NCBI GenBank assembly: GCA_934725575.1
Contig: CAKVCK010000030.1
Span: 1-36,469 of the forward strand
Length of the DNA: 36,469 nucleotides
Origin: an uncultured Bacteroidales bacterium
GTDB lineage: Bacteria > Bacteroidota > Bacteroidia > Bacteroidales > UBA932
Reading direction: 5' to 3'
In this document: one piece after another, positions 15,758 through 24,302 of the stretch
Layout of the letters: the number at the start of each line of letters is the position of its first letter
Numbering within the stretch: the first letter of the stretch is position 1
Notes under the pieces: generated by a model
Told to the model about the DNA's origin: nothing
Database searches by the model: none
What the model saw: the letters and a program-made list of their open reading frames with translations, nothing else
Translations under genes and position numbers: made by a program

Positions 15758-18091
15758 CTACCTTTTCCGTTTCTTTTTCTTGCCATCCACGTAGCCGTAC
15801 CCGTAGCCATAACCATAACCATAGCCATAGCCATAACCATAGCCGTGATGGTGGTAGTCGGCGCCGTTGAGGATCAGCGACATGTTCGTGAGTTTCCGCT
15901 CCTGGTACATGGTCTCGATGTCAGGAAGCTGGCGACGGTCAAGGCGGCCGGCCCTCACCACGAAGAGCGTGATGTCGGCGACGCGGTTGGCGATCGTCGC
16001 GTCCGCCACAAGACCGACAGGGACGGAGTCTGTGATGATGATGTCGTAGCGGTTCCTCAGCTCGGTGAACATCTCGTCCAGCCTCTCGTCCATCAGGAGT
16101 TCTGCGGGGTTCGGCGCGATGGAGCCTGACGGGATGAGGTCAAGGCCTTCCACACCGGTCTCGTGGGTGATGATGTCGTCCAGCGCTATGTCAGAGTCGG
16201 CCAGGAAGTTTGTGATGCCTACGGTGTGGTGGTGGCTGTGCTTGCCGAACTGTGAGGTCAGGGTTCCCTTACGGATGTCAAGATCCACAAGGATAACCTT
16301 CTTCTTGGCGGAGATGAAACTTTTCGCAAGGTTGGCGGAGACGAATGTCTTTCCGTCCCCGGAACTGAACGAGGTGCACATTATCACCTTGATCTTCTCT
16401 TTTCTTGAAAGGAAGGACATGTTCGTGCGGACAATCTTGAACGCCTCCGAGGCGAAACCCTCATTGTCCTTGTCCTGTTCCGGAATCACTCCGAGGAACG
16501 GTGCGCTGACTTTGCCCTGGATGTCTTTCCTGCTGTGGATCCTCGTGTCCAGGAACATGATCATCAGGAAGATGACTCCCGGCACGGCCAGTCCGAGCAG
16601 CAGCCCCAGAAGCAGGATCTTGTTCCTGCTCGGGGCGATCGGATCGCCTGGCCCGGAGGCTCCGTCGATCACCCTCGCGTTGTTGTCCACCATCGCCTGG
16701 GAGAGGGCGTTCTCCTCGCGCTTGTTCAGGAGGAAGAGGTAAAGCGACTCCTTGATCTTCTGCTGGCGCTCGATCGAGAGCATCTGGCGTTCCTTGGTAG
16801 GGATGGACGAGACGCGGGACTGTGCCTGTGACTCACGCGACTGCGCGTCGTTGCGGCGGACATTGATGCTGACGATCATGTTGTCCACGGCCCTGATGAT
16901 GGACTGTTTCATCGCCCTCAGCGAGGTGTTCAGCTCCTCCACGATCGGGTTCTTCTCGCTGCTGTCCTCGATGAGCTTGTCGCGGCGCAGCTTCACGGTG
17001 TTGTACTGGGCGATCTGGCTCTCGATGTTCATGTCGCTGATGCCCGTGTTGGCAGGGATCAGGTCGATCTCCCTTGTCGGATCCGTGAGGTAGTCCTTGA
17101 TGTAGGTGGCCAGACGGAGCTGGGTCTCAAGCTCCATCACGTTGGTGTTGTACTTCTGGGACTCACCGACATACATCCCGGCTGTCGTCGCGATGTCCAC
17201 GATCCGGTTCTCGCGCTTGAAGGATTCCAGATGGGACTCCACGCCTCCCAGCTCGCTTTCGATGATGATGAGCCTCTCGTTGATGAACTCGGCGGTGTTG
17301 ATGGCCACCTGGTTCTTGTCGTTGATGGCCTCCTCGTTGTAGACCGAGATCAGCATGTTCAGCACGTCTTCCGCCCTTGCGGAGGAGCGGTCCTTAAGGG
17401 AGAGGGTGAGAATCGAGGCCTCGTCCTCTTCCTGCCTGATGCCGAGACTGGAGACGAAGTAGCCGACCACCGACGAGAGGGGGTTCTTCGTCACTTGAAT
17501 ATGCTCGCCCATCCAGGAGGTCGTGTAGTAGTTGGTAGGGGCGATGATGAGCCGCACTCCCTCCACGCTGACCGTGTCCTTCATCCTGACCGACAATTTC
17601 TTGTCGCCGTCGACCGTACCGAAGTCGGAGACAATCACCTTGCCGCTGTCCACCGGGGTCACGACCATGCTCAGCCGCGTCTCGGGAGTCGTGTCCAGGA
17701 AGCGGACAGAGACCGGAGACTTCTTGTAGAGCTCCGTCATCTGGAGGCCGTCCTTGACTTTGTAGTCGATGTCGGCGTTGACGCGGCTCACAACCTCCCG
17801 CATCAGTTTCTTGGACCGGAACTGGAGGATCTCATTGGCGACGTTCACCTTGTTGATGTAGTTGTCGTAGCGGTCAAGTCCCGCCGAGGAGATCTTGTTG
17901 GACGGATCCTTGATGATCACGGTGGCGGAGCGGAAATAGGTCTTCGGAGTCCTGGCGTACTGGAACCAGGCCAGGCTGCCGAACACTATCACGGAAACGA
18001 CGAACCATTTCCATTTGGAGAGCAGGAAGAGCAGGATGTCGATGATGTTGACATCCTGATCGTTTCTGCCGGTGGTATTGTTTGTCTGCAT
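15758..18091 (-). CDS. wzc: Wzc-like polysaccharide co-polymerase and BY-type tyrosine autokinase
   Basis: A 777-residue inner-membrane protein that controls chain length and export of capsule or exopolysaccharide. An N-terminal Wzz-type region has its first membrane segment at about residues 25-45. A long periplasmic coiled-coil part follows, with a second membrane segment near 487-510. The cytoplasmic kinase domain has Walker A (FSSGDGKTF, about 577-585), Walker A' (ILVDLDIRKG, about 594-603), SIAPNPAELL (about 654-663) typical of BY-kinases, and Walker B (IIITDSVPVG). The C-terminus is unusual: Tyr-His-His-His, nine Gly-Tyr dipeptides and a basic KKKKRKR end, where autophosphorylation of the tyrosine cluster is expected. 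It is the last gene of the export operon, 26 bases after the Wza-like gene. Confidence 0.95.
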   Translation of the reverse strand: MQTNNTTGRNDQDVNIIDILLFLLSKWKWFVVSVIVFGSLAWFQYARTPKTYFRSATVIIKDPSNKISSAGLDRYDNYINKVNVANEILQFRSKKLMREVVSRVNADIDYKVKDGLQMTELYKKSPVSVRFLDTTPETRLSMVVTPVDSGKVIVSDFGTVDGDKKLSVRMKDTVSVEGVRLIIAPTNYYTTSWMGEHIQVTKNPLSSVVGYFVSSLGIRQEEDEASILTLSLKDRSSARAEDVLNMLISVYNEEAINDKNQVAINTAEFINERLIIIESELGGVESHLESFKRENRIVDIATTAGMYVGESQKYNTNVMELETQLRLATYIKDYLTDPTREIDLIPANTGISDMNIESQIAQYNTVKLRRDKLIEDSSEKNPIVEELNTSLRAMKQSIIRAVDNMIVSINVRRNDAQSRESQAQSRVSSIPTKERQMLSIERQQKIKESLYLFLLNKREENALSQAMVDNNARVIDGASGPGDPIAPSRNKILLLGLLLGLAVPGVIFLMIMFLDTRIHSRKDIQGKVSAPFLGVIPEQDKDNEGFASEAFKIVRTNMSFLSRKEKIKVIMCTSFSSGDGKTFVSANLAKSFISAKKKVILVDLDIRKGTLTSQFGKHSHHHTVGITNFLADSDIALDDIITHETGVEGLDLIPSGSIAPNPAELLMDERLDEMFTELRNRYDIIITDSVPVGLVADATIANRVADITLFVVRAGRLDRRQLPDIETMYQERKLTNMSLILNGADYHHHGYGYGYGYGYGYGYGYGYVDGKKKKRKR
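15791..15844 (-). repeat. Nine 6-bp coding repeats (Gly-Tyr tail of the kinase)
   Basis: Nine consecutive Gly-Tyr codon pairs, GGY or GGG followed by TAT or TAC. The unit is 6 bp, so gain or loss of units changes the number of tyrosines without breaking the frame. Codon choice alternates between units, so the tract is not a pure slippage run. Confidence 0.9.
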
Positions 18092-18117
18092 ATTCGTTGA
18101 TTATAGGTGTGACGGGA

Positions 18118-18921
18118 CTAGTCTTTTCTGAGTGTCGAGGTTGCCCAGATGACGGAGCTCGCGGCTGTGATGGCGCTCATGAACATTGTGGCGATCTGCA
18201 TGCTCCTGTCCTCTCTGTCCTTCTTGCCGAACTTAGGCTGCACGTAGATGATGTCGTTCTGCTGCAGGAAGAAACAAGGCGACTGGAGGATGTTGCTGTT
18301 GCGGATGTCGTGGAAATAGATCCGCTTGTCGCCGTTCTCCTCCCGGATGACGGCCACCCTGTCGAGCCTTGCCTTGTTGGTCAGGTCGCCCGCGTTGGCG
18401 ATCGCCTCCAGCAAGGTGATCCTGCCGCTCTCCACGGTGAACGTTCCGTTCTTGCTCACGGCTCCCCAGACGGTGTACTTGAAGTTGAGGAACTCCATGC
18501 TCACTATGGGCGCCTTGATGTAGTCGCCGTCGATGATCAGATTCTTGATTCTGTCCGAGGCCTGGCTCAAGGTAAGTCCTTCAAGATGGATGTTTCCAAG
18601 GATAGGAAACTCGATGTTTCCCTTGGCGTCGACCTTGTAGCCCGCCTCGTTGGCCGCCGGGGATGACGAGGCTGTTCCGTCCGAGGACATCTTGAACGAG
18701 CCGCTCTGGATGTTGAACGGGATGGCGAGCTCCGGCTGCTTGCAGCTGACCGTGATGCCGAGCCTGTCGTTGGCTTGGATGACAGCCTCGTGCGCCGCGT
18801 CAAAAGGGTATTCCTGCCCTGGCGCCATATCGTTGAGATAGACGTACTTCTTGGCCGATCCGCATCCCACGGCCGTAAGCAGGAGCATAACCATAAACAA
18901 ATTCGACAATCTGTTTTTCAT
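18118..18921 (-). CDS. wza: Wza-like polysaccharide export lipoprotein
   Basis: A 267-residue outer-membrane lipoprotein (lipobox AVGC, Cys20) that would form the export channel together with the Wzc-like protein. The Poly_export domain is seen around residues 45-150 (ANDRLGITVSCKQPELA, then GYKVDAKGNIEFPILG). An SLBB-like segment follows (FKYTVWGAVSKNGTF, LLEAIANAGDL, LDRVAVIREENG, LQQNDIIYVQP). A hydrophobic helix near 243-260 would be the membrane-spanning end. It is shorter than E. coli Wza, which is usual in Bacteroidota. Its ATG overlaps the TGA of the HprK-related gene (ATGA), so the two are translationally coupled. Confidence 0.93.
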   Translation of the reverse strand: MKNRLSNLFMVMLLLTAVGCGSAKKYVYLNDMAPGQEYPFDAAHEAVIQANDRLGITVSCKQPELAIPFNIQSGSFKMSSDGTASSSPAANEAGYKVDAKGNIEFPILGNIHLEGLTLSQASDRIKNLIIDGDYIKAPIVSMEFLNFKYTVWGAVSKNGTFTVESGRITLLEAIANAGDLTNKARLDRVAVIREENGDKRIYFHDIRNSNILQSPCFFLQQNDIIYVQPKFGKKDREDRSMQIATMFMSAITAASSVIWATSTLRKD

Positions 18922-19937
18922 TTTATAAGTGATTTTAAATTATTATAGCATATAATGGCAGATTCGTTGTCAGGCAGGCATTTAAGCTCCCCGACAGGAA
19001 CCAGTTCGATGAGTCTTGCCAATGTGTCGCAAAGCAGGGACTGAAGCGCCGCGTCGCTGTGCACGACCGAGCAGCTCGGAAGAAGCGCGACCAAAGCCGC
19101 CACCTCGTCTTTTTTCGTGAATATGTCAGCGTCGCCCTGGACGAGGCGGACAATGCCTCCGATGGGGGAGGACTCGTTGCGGTAGCACTGTGTCTTGCCG
19201 CTCCACGGAGTTCCGAACGCGACGGCCTTTCCGTCAACGAGGCGCACCGCCGGATTGTCATCGTTGAGCAGGCGAGATCCCGGAATATTCCGAAGCCATA
19301 GCCGTGCGTGCGTGCTTTTGCCGGTGCCGCTCTTTCCGAGGAAGAGCCAGGCCTTGCCGTCCGCCGCGACCGCCGAGGCGTGGATGGAGATGCCGTCCCT
19401 CCGCAGAATCGCCTGCGCGAATGCGATGCGGAGCATAGATGTCAGCACAAGCCCGCAGTCAGGGGAGTCCGGCGCGACGGAAGCGGTAATATTCGTAAAA
19501 TCAGCGTTTGCTATGAATATGCCGGGGCGGGGGACAGCGCCTCCATTTGCGGTGGCGCGGTTTGCCAGGGTGTCGTTTCCGCTCTCACTGCCAGAGTTTT
19601 GCCTCTCCTCCGTGTGGTCATACCAAAGTTCGAGGCAGTAGCTTCCATTGGCGGATCTGCTCAGCCTGGTGTGCCCCATATCATTGTCATCCACCTCCGC
19701 CAACTTGGCTTCCTCCGGCACCTCAATCGCTTCAGCCTGAAGAGTAAAGCGGAACAGCGTCTCGCTCGTCGAGCCGTCATCCCCGGTCACTGAGCCTGTT
19801 GAAGAGTCCGAATCCCCCGAACAACTCCGGAACCCCGCGAACGACGGCAGCAGCCCTTCCACATCATAACACTCGGGCGCGACCACCGTAAACGTCAGTC
19901 CCGCTACCTTGTATGAATATGTCCGCTCTCCGCTCAT
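18918..19937 (-). CDS. HprK-related serine kinase-like protein
   Basis: A 339-residue protein with the C-terminal kinase part of the HPr kinase/phosphorylase superfamily. The P-loop is FLGKSGTGKSTHARLW (about residues 198-213), followed by LLNDDNPAVRL (acidic Mg-binding pair) and AFGTPWSGKTQCYRN, as in HprK-related proteins. The N-terminal 150 residues are variable and of unknown fold. It lacks the DRTGG-type N-terminal domain of true HprK, and no HPr gene is near, so a classical role in carbon regulation is unlikely. Together with the PqqD-like and nucleotidyltransferase genes it forms the trio known from HPr-rel-A-type gene sets and from some modified-peptide clusters. The target could be a peptide, a lipid-linked sugar or a protein. 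It lies 74 bases after the nucleotidyltransferase gene and overlaps the Wza-like gene by 4 bases. Confidence 0.82.
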   Translation of the reverse strand: MSGERTYSYKVAGLTFTVVAPECYDVEGLLPSFAGFRSCSGDSDSSTGSVTGDDGSTSETLFRFTLQAEAIEVPEEAKLAEVDDNDMGHTRLSRSANGSYCLELWYDHTEERQNSGSESGNDTLANRATANGGAVPRPGIFIANADFTNITASVAPDSPDCGLVLTSMLRIAFAQAILRRDGISIHASAVAADGKAWLFLGKSGTGKSTHARLWLRNIPGSRLLNDDNPAVRLVDGKAVAFGTPWSGKTQCYRNESSPIGGIVRLVQGDADIFTKKDEVAALVALLPSCSVVHSDAALQSLLCDTLARLIELVPVGELKCLPDNESAIICYNNLKSLIK

Positions 19938-20011
19938 TCCTTAATATCCTGCTTTAGTCCTAAATTCTCTATCTCAAGTACTATTTCTGTTCAGTAAGAA
20001 TATCAAATTAC

Positions 20012-21109
20012 CTACTTCCTGAACTGCCCCTTGACCAGCCCCCAAAACGTCCAGAACGCCTCCTTAGGCGCGAACCTCAAAGAGAACCCCGCCCTCCTGA
20101 GAAACATCCCCGCCGTCTCCAGCTTCCGTCTGCCCGTTCCTTTTCCATTCGAACCAGCCGCCCCCTTGCCTCTGAACTGCCCGAAATTCCCCCCGTCCTC
20201 CACAATCCGAAAAAGCGGCCGGTACGACACAACTTTCTCTGAATATGGCAGTTCCTCTTCCGGCAGCCCAATAACTCCCACCAAAAACGAATGCAGCAGC
20301 CGGCTCCACTTCAGAATCCCGGCCCTGCGGTAAAGACTGAATATTCGTTCGCCCCGCTCCCGCTTTCCATCCTCTTCGCTGATCCGGTGATATTCAATCG
20401 CCAGATCGCACATTTGCCGCAGCCCGATCCCTTTGCCCAACGTGTGTTTAAGAATATGCGAGTTCAGCAGCAGCGCGTTGAGTTCCGGTGAAGGAACCCA
20501 CAGTCCCTCCGTCAGGTCCGACGGCACATATCCCGGCTCCTCATCAAGTTCCGGAATCCATTTCCTTGCGGCAGGGGAGCAGAGGTCCACAATCGTGGGA
20601 TGCTGCTCTATCTCAATGCCTTTCCATTCGTAACTCTGACTCCCGTCCGGCATCGTCTCCACCTTTATCCCGTGGCTCTTCACCAACTCCACCGCCTTGT
20701 CATTGTCCGAACTCTCCGGAAAGTAAAAGTCAATATCCCCGCACTCCCGATGCAACGGAGTAGGGTAGAGCGCCGCCACTCCCTGGCCTTTCTGAAGCAC
20801 AGGCCGTAACCCTCCACTGACGAATATTCCCGTCAGCTCCTTGAGTATGGCATTCATCCTCTCATTGCTCCGCTCGATCCTGTCCGTCGCCACCACCCAT
20901 TTCGCGAAGGCAGCCTGAGAAGGCTGAAACTCATCCGGAAGCCGGCATATTCCATCAAAAACAATCCCGGGGACAGTCTGCCTCCCGGACATATTGAACA
21001 CCTGCTCCCATTCCTCTTCGCCCAGCCGCGGAAACCCTTCCTCCATCGGATTCCGCCCCCACAGCCCGGCCCGGAGCAGCATCAGGAAAGCATCCCGTAC
21101 TCCTCCCAT
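20012..21109 (-). CDS. Nucleotidyltransferase-fold protein (NTP_transf_5 type)
   Basis: A 365-residue cytosolic protein. The N-terminus (FLMLLRAGLWGR) is typical of this group. The core motif is LQKGQGVAALYPTPLHRECGDIDFYFPE, split here as LQKGQGVAALYP and ECGDIDFYF (about residues 128-155), where the Asp-x-Asp pair would bind metal as in pol-beta-type nucleotidyltransferases. The rest is helical (HILKHTLGKGIGLRQMCDLA). It overlaps the end of the PqqD-like gene by 28 bases. An alternative start at 21082 would give a one-base TGATG overlap, but it would cut away residues conserved in the group, so 21109 is kept. In similar gene trios the substrate is unknown. Confidence 0.82.
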   Translation of the reverse strand: MGGVRDAFLMLLRAGLWGRNPMEEGFPRLGEEEWEQVFNMSGRQTVPGIVFDGICRLPDEFQPSQAAFAKWVVATDRIERSNERMNAILKELTGIFVSGGLRPVLQKGQGVAALYPTPLHRECGDIDFYFPESSDNDKAVELVKSHGIKVETMPDGSQSYEWKGIEIEQHPTIVDLCSPAARKWIPELDEEPGYVPSDLTEGLWVPSPELNALLLNSHILKHTLGKGIGLRQMCDLAIEYHRISEEDGKRERGERIFSLYRRAGILKWSRLLHSFLVGVIGLPEEELPYSEKVVSYRPLFRIVEDGGNFGQFRGKGAAGSNGKGTGRRKLETAGMFLRRAGFSLRFAPKEAFWTFWGLVKGQFRK

Positions 21110-21354
21110 CTCTTCAAAAGGTTATGAATATCCTCCCTCGCCACCTGGGAGTCAACCTCATATTCCCCGCAAAGCCATTCCACCATCTCCTCCTCGGTGA
21201 ACTCCACGCCGCTGAACCGCTCCCACAGCCCCGCCGCGGTCTCGTTCAGACTGATCACGTCCGTCAGGTTGACATCACCGTCCACCGCCCTGACAATCAC
21301 CCATTTGCTCCCCAACAGGCGCATCTGTAACGAAGGGTTCAGCTTCATATTCAT
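21082..21354 (-). CDS. PqqD-like small protein
   Basis: A 90-residue protein of the PqqD / RRE winged-helix fold, which in peptide-modifying systems binds the leader of a precursor and presents it to an enzyme. Visible pattern: KWVIVRAVDGDVNLTDVISLN (conserved Leu-Asn in strand 3), then TAAGLWERFSG, FTEEEMVEWL and EDIHNLLKRWEEYGML at the C-terminus. The ATG at 21354 (MNMKLN) is chosen because it gives the family length and lies 4 bases after the sugar transferase stop; the longer upstream frame reads through that gene. No obvious precursor peptide lies next to it. Confidence 0.87.
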   Translation of the reverse strand: MNMKLNPSLQMRLLGSKWVIVRAVDGDVNLTDVISLNETAAGLWERFSGVEFTEEEMVEWLCGEYEVDSQVAREDIHNLLKRWEEYGMLS

Positions 21355-21358
21355 TAAT

Positions 21359-22048
21359 TTAAAATTTCTTTCCGCTAAGGATTGACCAGATCGTCTGGAA
21401 GATGATCTTTGTGTCCATCGCCATCGAGCGTGTCTCAAGGTACTCAAGGTCGTAGTCGAGCCTCTTGAGCATCTTCTCCAGAGTGTCGGTGTAGCCATTG
21501 TGGAGGGTCGCGTAGGAGAACAGCCCCGGACGCAGCTCGTAGAGCTTCTCGTAGTCAGGGTTCACCTCCATAATCTTGTCGATGTAGTACTGTCTCTCAG
21601 GCCTCGGCCCGACGAAACTCATATCCCCCTTGATGACATTCCAAAGCTGAGGCAGCTCGTCCAGATGGCGCTCCCTGATGAACTTGCCGACTTTGGTGAG
21701 CCTCTCGTCGCCCTGCTGGCAAAGCGCCGGTTTCCCGTCCGACTCCGAAGTGATCCTCATCGATCTGAACTTGTACAGTGTAAACGGTTTGCCGCCGCGC
21801 CCGATCCTTTCCTGCTTGAATATGGCAGGCCCTTTGCTGTCGCATTTGATCGCGATGTAGATTCCAAGGATCAACGGGGAGAAAACAATCATTCCGCCAC
21901 AGCTGGCGGCGCAGTCAAAGATTCTTTTAAGGTTCTCGTTAAAGGCGCTCATCTTGCTTTTCTCGGCCGGTCTTTCAGCCTGGATCGTCGTCACGATCCC
22001 TTCTTCCGGTGACATAGTATTTCCACTCATAAGTATTTGTTTGTTCAA
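21359..22048 (-). CDS. Initiating undecaprenyl-phosphate sugar-phosphate transferase
   Basis: A 229-residue bacterial sugar transferase that starts repeat-unit synthesis by moving a sugar phosphate from a nucleotide sugar to undecaprenyl phosphate at the inner membrane. It has one hydrophobic segment (about residues 50-68) and the hallmark motifs FKQERIGRGGKPFTLYKFRSM (about 78-98, given here as FKQERIGRGG and YKFRSM), LDELPQLWNVIKGDMSFVGP (about 142-161) and RPGLFSYATL. It is of the short, single-hydrophobic-segment type, like PglC, rather than the long WbaP type. It is the first gene after the promoter at 22102-22109, and 4 bases separate it from the PqqD-like gene. Confidence 0.93.
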   Translation of the reverse strand: MNKQILMSGNTMSPEEGIVTTIQAERPAEKSKMSAFNENLKRIFDCAASCGGMIVFSPLILGIYIAIKCDSKGPAIFKQERIGRGGKPFTLYKFRSMRITSESDGKPALCQQGDERLTKVGKFIRERHLDELPQLWNVIKGDMSFVGPRPERQYYIDKIMEVNPDYEKLYELRPGLFSYATLHNGYTDTLEKMLKRLDYDLEYLETRSMAMDTKIIFQTIWSILSGKKF

Positions 22049-22101
22049 TCTATCTAATATAATGTTCTTGGTTCCGTCCTCTACAAATCAACACTGACCT
22101 A

Positions 22102-22136
22102 CAAAGATAGTAATTCTGAATATAAATCCACGCAAA
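22102..22136 (-). promoter_or_regulatory. Bacteroidota-type promoter of the export operon
   Basis: Read leftwards, TATCTTTG (plus-strand 22102-22109) matches TAnnTTTG, with TTTG (22133-22136) 23 bases upstream. Transcription would begin near 22095, about 47 bases before the sugar transferase ATG. Region 22049-22198 contains no gene. Confidence 0.6.
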
Positions 22137-22171
22137 CGTTTGCCAATTTCTTCCGATTTCAGATCTTCTTG

Positions 22172-22200
22172 CAGACAAAAACGCTGAAATGGTGCGTTTT
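22172..22200 (-). terminator. Weak terminator-like hairpin at the end of the GT4 gene
   Basis: Read leftwards, AAAACGC (plus-strand 22194-22200) pairs with GCGTTTT (about 22178-22184) across nine bases, with further T residues following. It begins at the stop codon of the upstream GT4 gene, just before the promoter above, so it may separate the glycosyltransferase transcript from the export operon. The stem has only three GC pairs. Confidence 0.4.
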
Positions 22201-23323
22201 AAGCCTGTTCGCCTAACAGTTCCGCATAAAGCCTTCGGCAGTCCGCGAGCATTTTCTCTTTGGTGAAGTTCTCCGCGAACCGTCGGCGTGAGCCTTCACT
22301 GAACCTTGTCCAGGTCTCAGGATCCTTGGTTATCGCCAGGATTGCTTCGGCGATGGCCCGGCCGTCACGCGGGGCAACATTGATGCCCGATACCCCGTCT
22401 TCATTGACCCAGGCGACCCCCGATGCCGGAATCTTCGTGGCGATCAGAGGCCGTCCCTCAGACATAGCCTCGATCTGGACTATTCCGAAAGCCTCCGTCT
22501 TCATTATGCTGCTGAGACAGAACAAGTCACAGGCACCGTAGTAGGACGGAAGGTCCTCATCGGAGACCTTGCCGAGCAGCTTTACGCGGTTTCCGACCCC
22601 AAGTCCGTCAATCTGACTTTGAAGCTCATCCTTCAGCGGACCGCCTCCCCCGATAAGTATTATGTGGCTGTCATCAAGGTACTTGGCCGCCTCGATGAGG
22701 TAGCGGTAACCTTTATATTCAACAAGCCGTCCGAGAGAAAAGATGATCTTCCTCCCGGCATATTCATTTCTGATGCTTTGCACTTTGGCGATGTCGCTCC
22801 GGTTAGGCACGATTCCGATCGGGATGCAGCGGGTTTTGTCCTGAACCTTTTGAAGGTAAGGAGATTCCGCAAGGTAAACCGGTGAGGTTCCGACGATCGC
22901 GTCCGCTCTTTTGATGAGCCAATTCTGAATCGGCAGGTAGAATTTCAGCAGCGTTTTCTGCGACAGGATGTCGCTGTGCCAGTGCAGCACCACCTTCCCC
23001 CGGAACCCTGAAAGCATCAGCGCCATCGCCGCCATAGGATCCGGATGATGAATATGTATGATGTCGTACCCGTCCGCCATCCGCCGCAGCTTGGTGATCA
23101 TTGACGGTGCGATGGTGGTCCGTGCCTTCTTCAGCCAAGTCTTGCAGCAGACAACCCTTCCGTGCGGATTAAGCTCAATGACCTCAGACCCTCTTCCGTC
23201 GCTGGTGGCGCACATCATATCGCACTCCACCCCCGTCTCCGAGAGCCCCGAAGTGATGTCGAACATCACCTTTTCCACTCCCCCCAGCACCGGGTAAAAC
23301 TTCCCCAACTGTAGTATCCTCAT
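22199..23323 (-). CDS. Glycosyltransferase family 4
   Basis: A 374-residue cytosolic GT-B glycosyltransferase, probably adding a sugar to the lipid-linked repeat unit. The N-terminus MRILQLGKFYPVLGGVEKV has the glycine-rich loop typical of GT4. FSLGRLVEYKGYRYLIEA (about 212-229) and EAFGIVQIEAMSEGRPLIA (about 291-309, with the E-x7-E pattern) mark the nucleotide-sugar-binding domain. The start at 23323 is preferred to the upstream in-frame ATG at 23389 because it places MRILQLG at the N-terminus. It follows the defence genes by 72 bases and is read in the same direction. Confidence 0.9.
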   Translation of the reverse strand: MRILQLGKFYPVLGGVEKVMFDITSGLSETGVECDMMCATSDGRGSEVIELNPHGRVVCCKTWLKKARTTIAPSMITKLRRMADGYDIIHIHHPDPMAAMALMLSGFRGKVVLHWHSDILSQKTLLKFYLPIQNWLIKRADAIVGTSPVYLAESPYLQKVQDKTRCIPIGIVPNRSDIAKVQSIRNEYAGRKIIFSLGRLVEYKGYRYLIEAAKYLDDSHIILIGGGGPLKDELQSQIDGLGVGNRVKLLGKVSDEDLPSYYGACDLFCLSSIMKTEAFGIVQIEAMSEGRPLIATKIPASGVAWVNEDGVSGINVAPRDGRAIAEAILAITKDPETWTRFSEGSRRRFAENFTKEKMLADCRRLYAELLGEQA

Positions 23324-23395
23324 ACGTCGTTTTATGTTATTCTGTGGTTGATTAAGTGTTGTGGCTTGAATGCCTGTCTGTCGGCACACTGATCG

Positions 23396-24302
23396 TTATT
23401 CGTAATCCCTTAAAATCTTGACTCCTTTATAGTTAGACCAAACTTTGATTGATTCGTGTAGTCTGGCCTTTCTGAAATCGTCATAACTGTAAGCGTCAGT
23501 CATCCGTCGCATAATTCTGGACTCGGCATAATCGTTTTTGACCATCATAATGCTTAGCCAGTGAAGAACATCGTGACCTTGGCAGATGTCATAGTCGGAT
23601 TCCTTCCCAAGATTCTGGTCTATTATTAATTGATTATATTCTTTTCTCAATTCTTGAAATAGTATCAGCATCACGATTCCCACAATAATTGAAAAATATT
23701 GATTGTAGCGTTATCTCCCAATCTTCTTTTAATTGATGGGTCTCTTGATTCCAGACAACATTTGTCTTGAACCATTTCCTGAAATCAAATCCTATGTTCT
23801 TGATATGGTTGAATATTCGCATATAACCGATTGTTCTGACCAAAGGACGGCATTCACCAAGTTTTATTGAAAACTCCGTATCCCATTGTTCCAGTGCGTT
23901 CGGCACAGAAGGAGCCGCAAGCATCATCATTTCGAGATCACGATGGTCTGTCACAAAGATATTATCAGGAAATTGATGCTCCGTTGATTCATAGCGAGTG
24001 TAGTCAGCGTCTCTTATGCCCAAAATGAGTATTTGATTATATTCGTTTAGAAGTTCACTGACAATCTCTTCAACGTACCTGTATCCGCTTTTCCCTTTAT
24101 CTGTCAGTGATGACAAGACTTGCGCATATTCAGGATTGAAAAATTTTGAGTAAACGTTGACATCGTCAGAATATTCGACAATAACCCAAGTCTTTTTTGC
24201 ACCTAATGGCGAGCGGACCCCAGCCTCGACTATTGCTTTTGTATAGCGAGGTTGTTGTGCTTGAACAAGAGCTCGTAATGAAGAGTTGGCTTCGTGTCCC
24301 AT
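23396..24302 (-). pseudogene. ariB: AriB-like DUF4435/TOPRIM protein of a PARIS-like system, apparently frameshifted
   Basis: Two overlapping frames (24302 to 23634, and 23683 to 23396) together give about 300 codons, the normal length of AriB-type DUF4435 proteins. The N-terminal part shows TWVIVEYSDDVNVYSKFF (Glu43), ILILGIRDADYTRY (Asp98, Asp100) and FVTDHRDLEMMML (Asp119 to Glu124), consistent with a TOPRIM nuclease core. After SRIEK the first frame stops at once, while the second continues as EYNQLIIDQNLGKES. Removing one A from the AAAA run (plus-strand 23642-23645) restores one frame. In PARIS, AriB is held by the AriA ATPase and released as a toxic nuclease on infection. The break may be real inactivation, a slip site or a sequencing error. 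The gene shares one base with the ATPase gene (TAATG). Confidence 0.68.

Noticed and set aside
15791..15844. Intergenic VNTR
   Set aside because: The 6-bp units are codons of the kinase tail and keep the frame.
17231..18100. 289-codon open frame on the plus strand opposite the Wzc-like gene
   Set aside because: It is the antisense shadow of a clear BY-kinase gene and its translation is Arg/His/Asp-rich without family motifs. The same applies to long frames at 5535-6278 (minus), 13421-14152 (plus) and 7283-7768 (plus).
18918..21354. Lasso-peptide biosynthetic cluster
   Set aside because: PqqD-like and HprK-like proteins are present, but no transglutaminase-like protease, no asparagine-synthetase-like cyclase and no precursor peptide was found next to them.
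23324..23389. N-terminal extension of the GT4 protein
   Set aside because: The first 22 residues from the ATG at 23389 have no GT4 character, while the enzyme fold begins at MRILQLG (23323).
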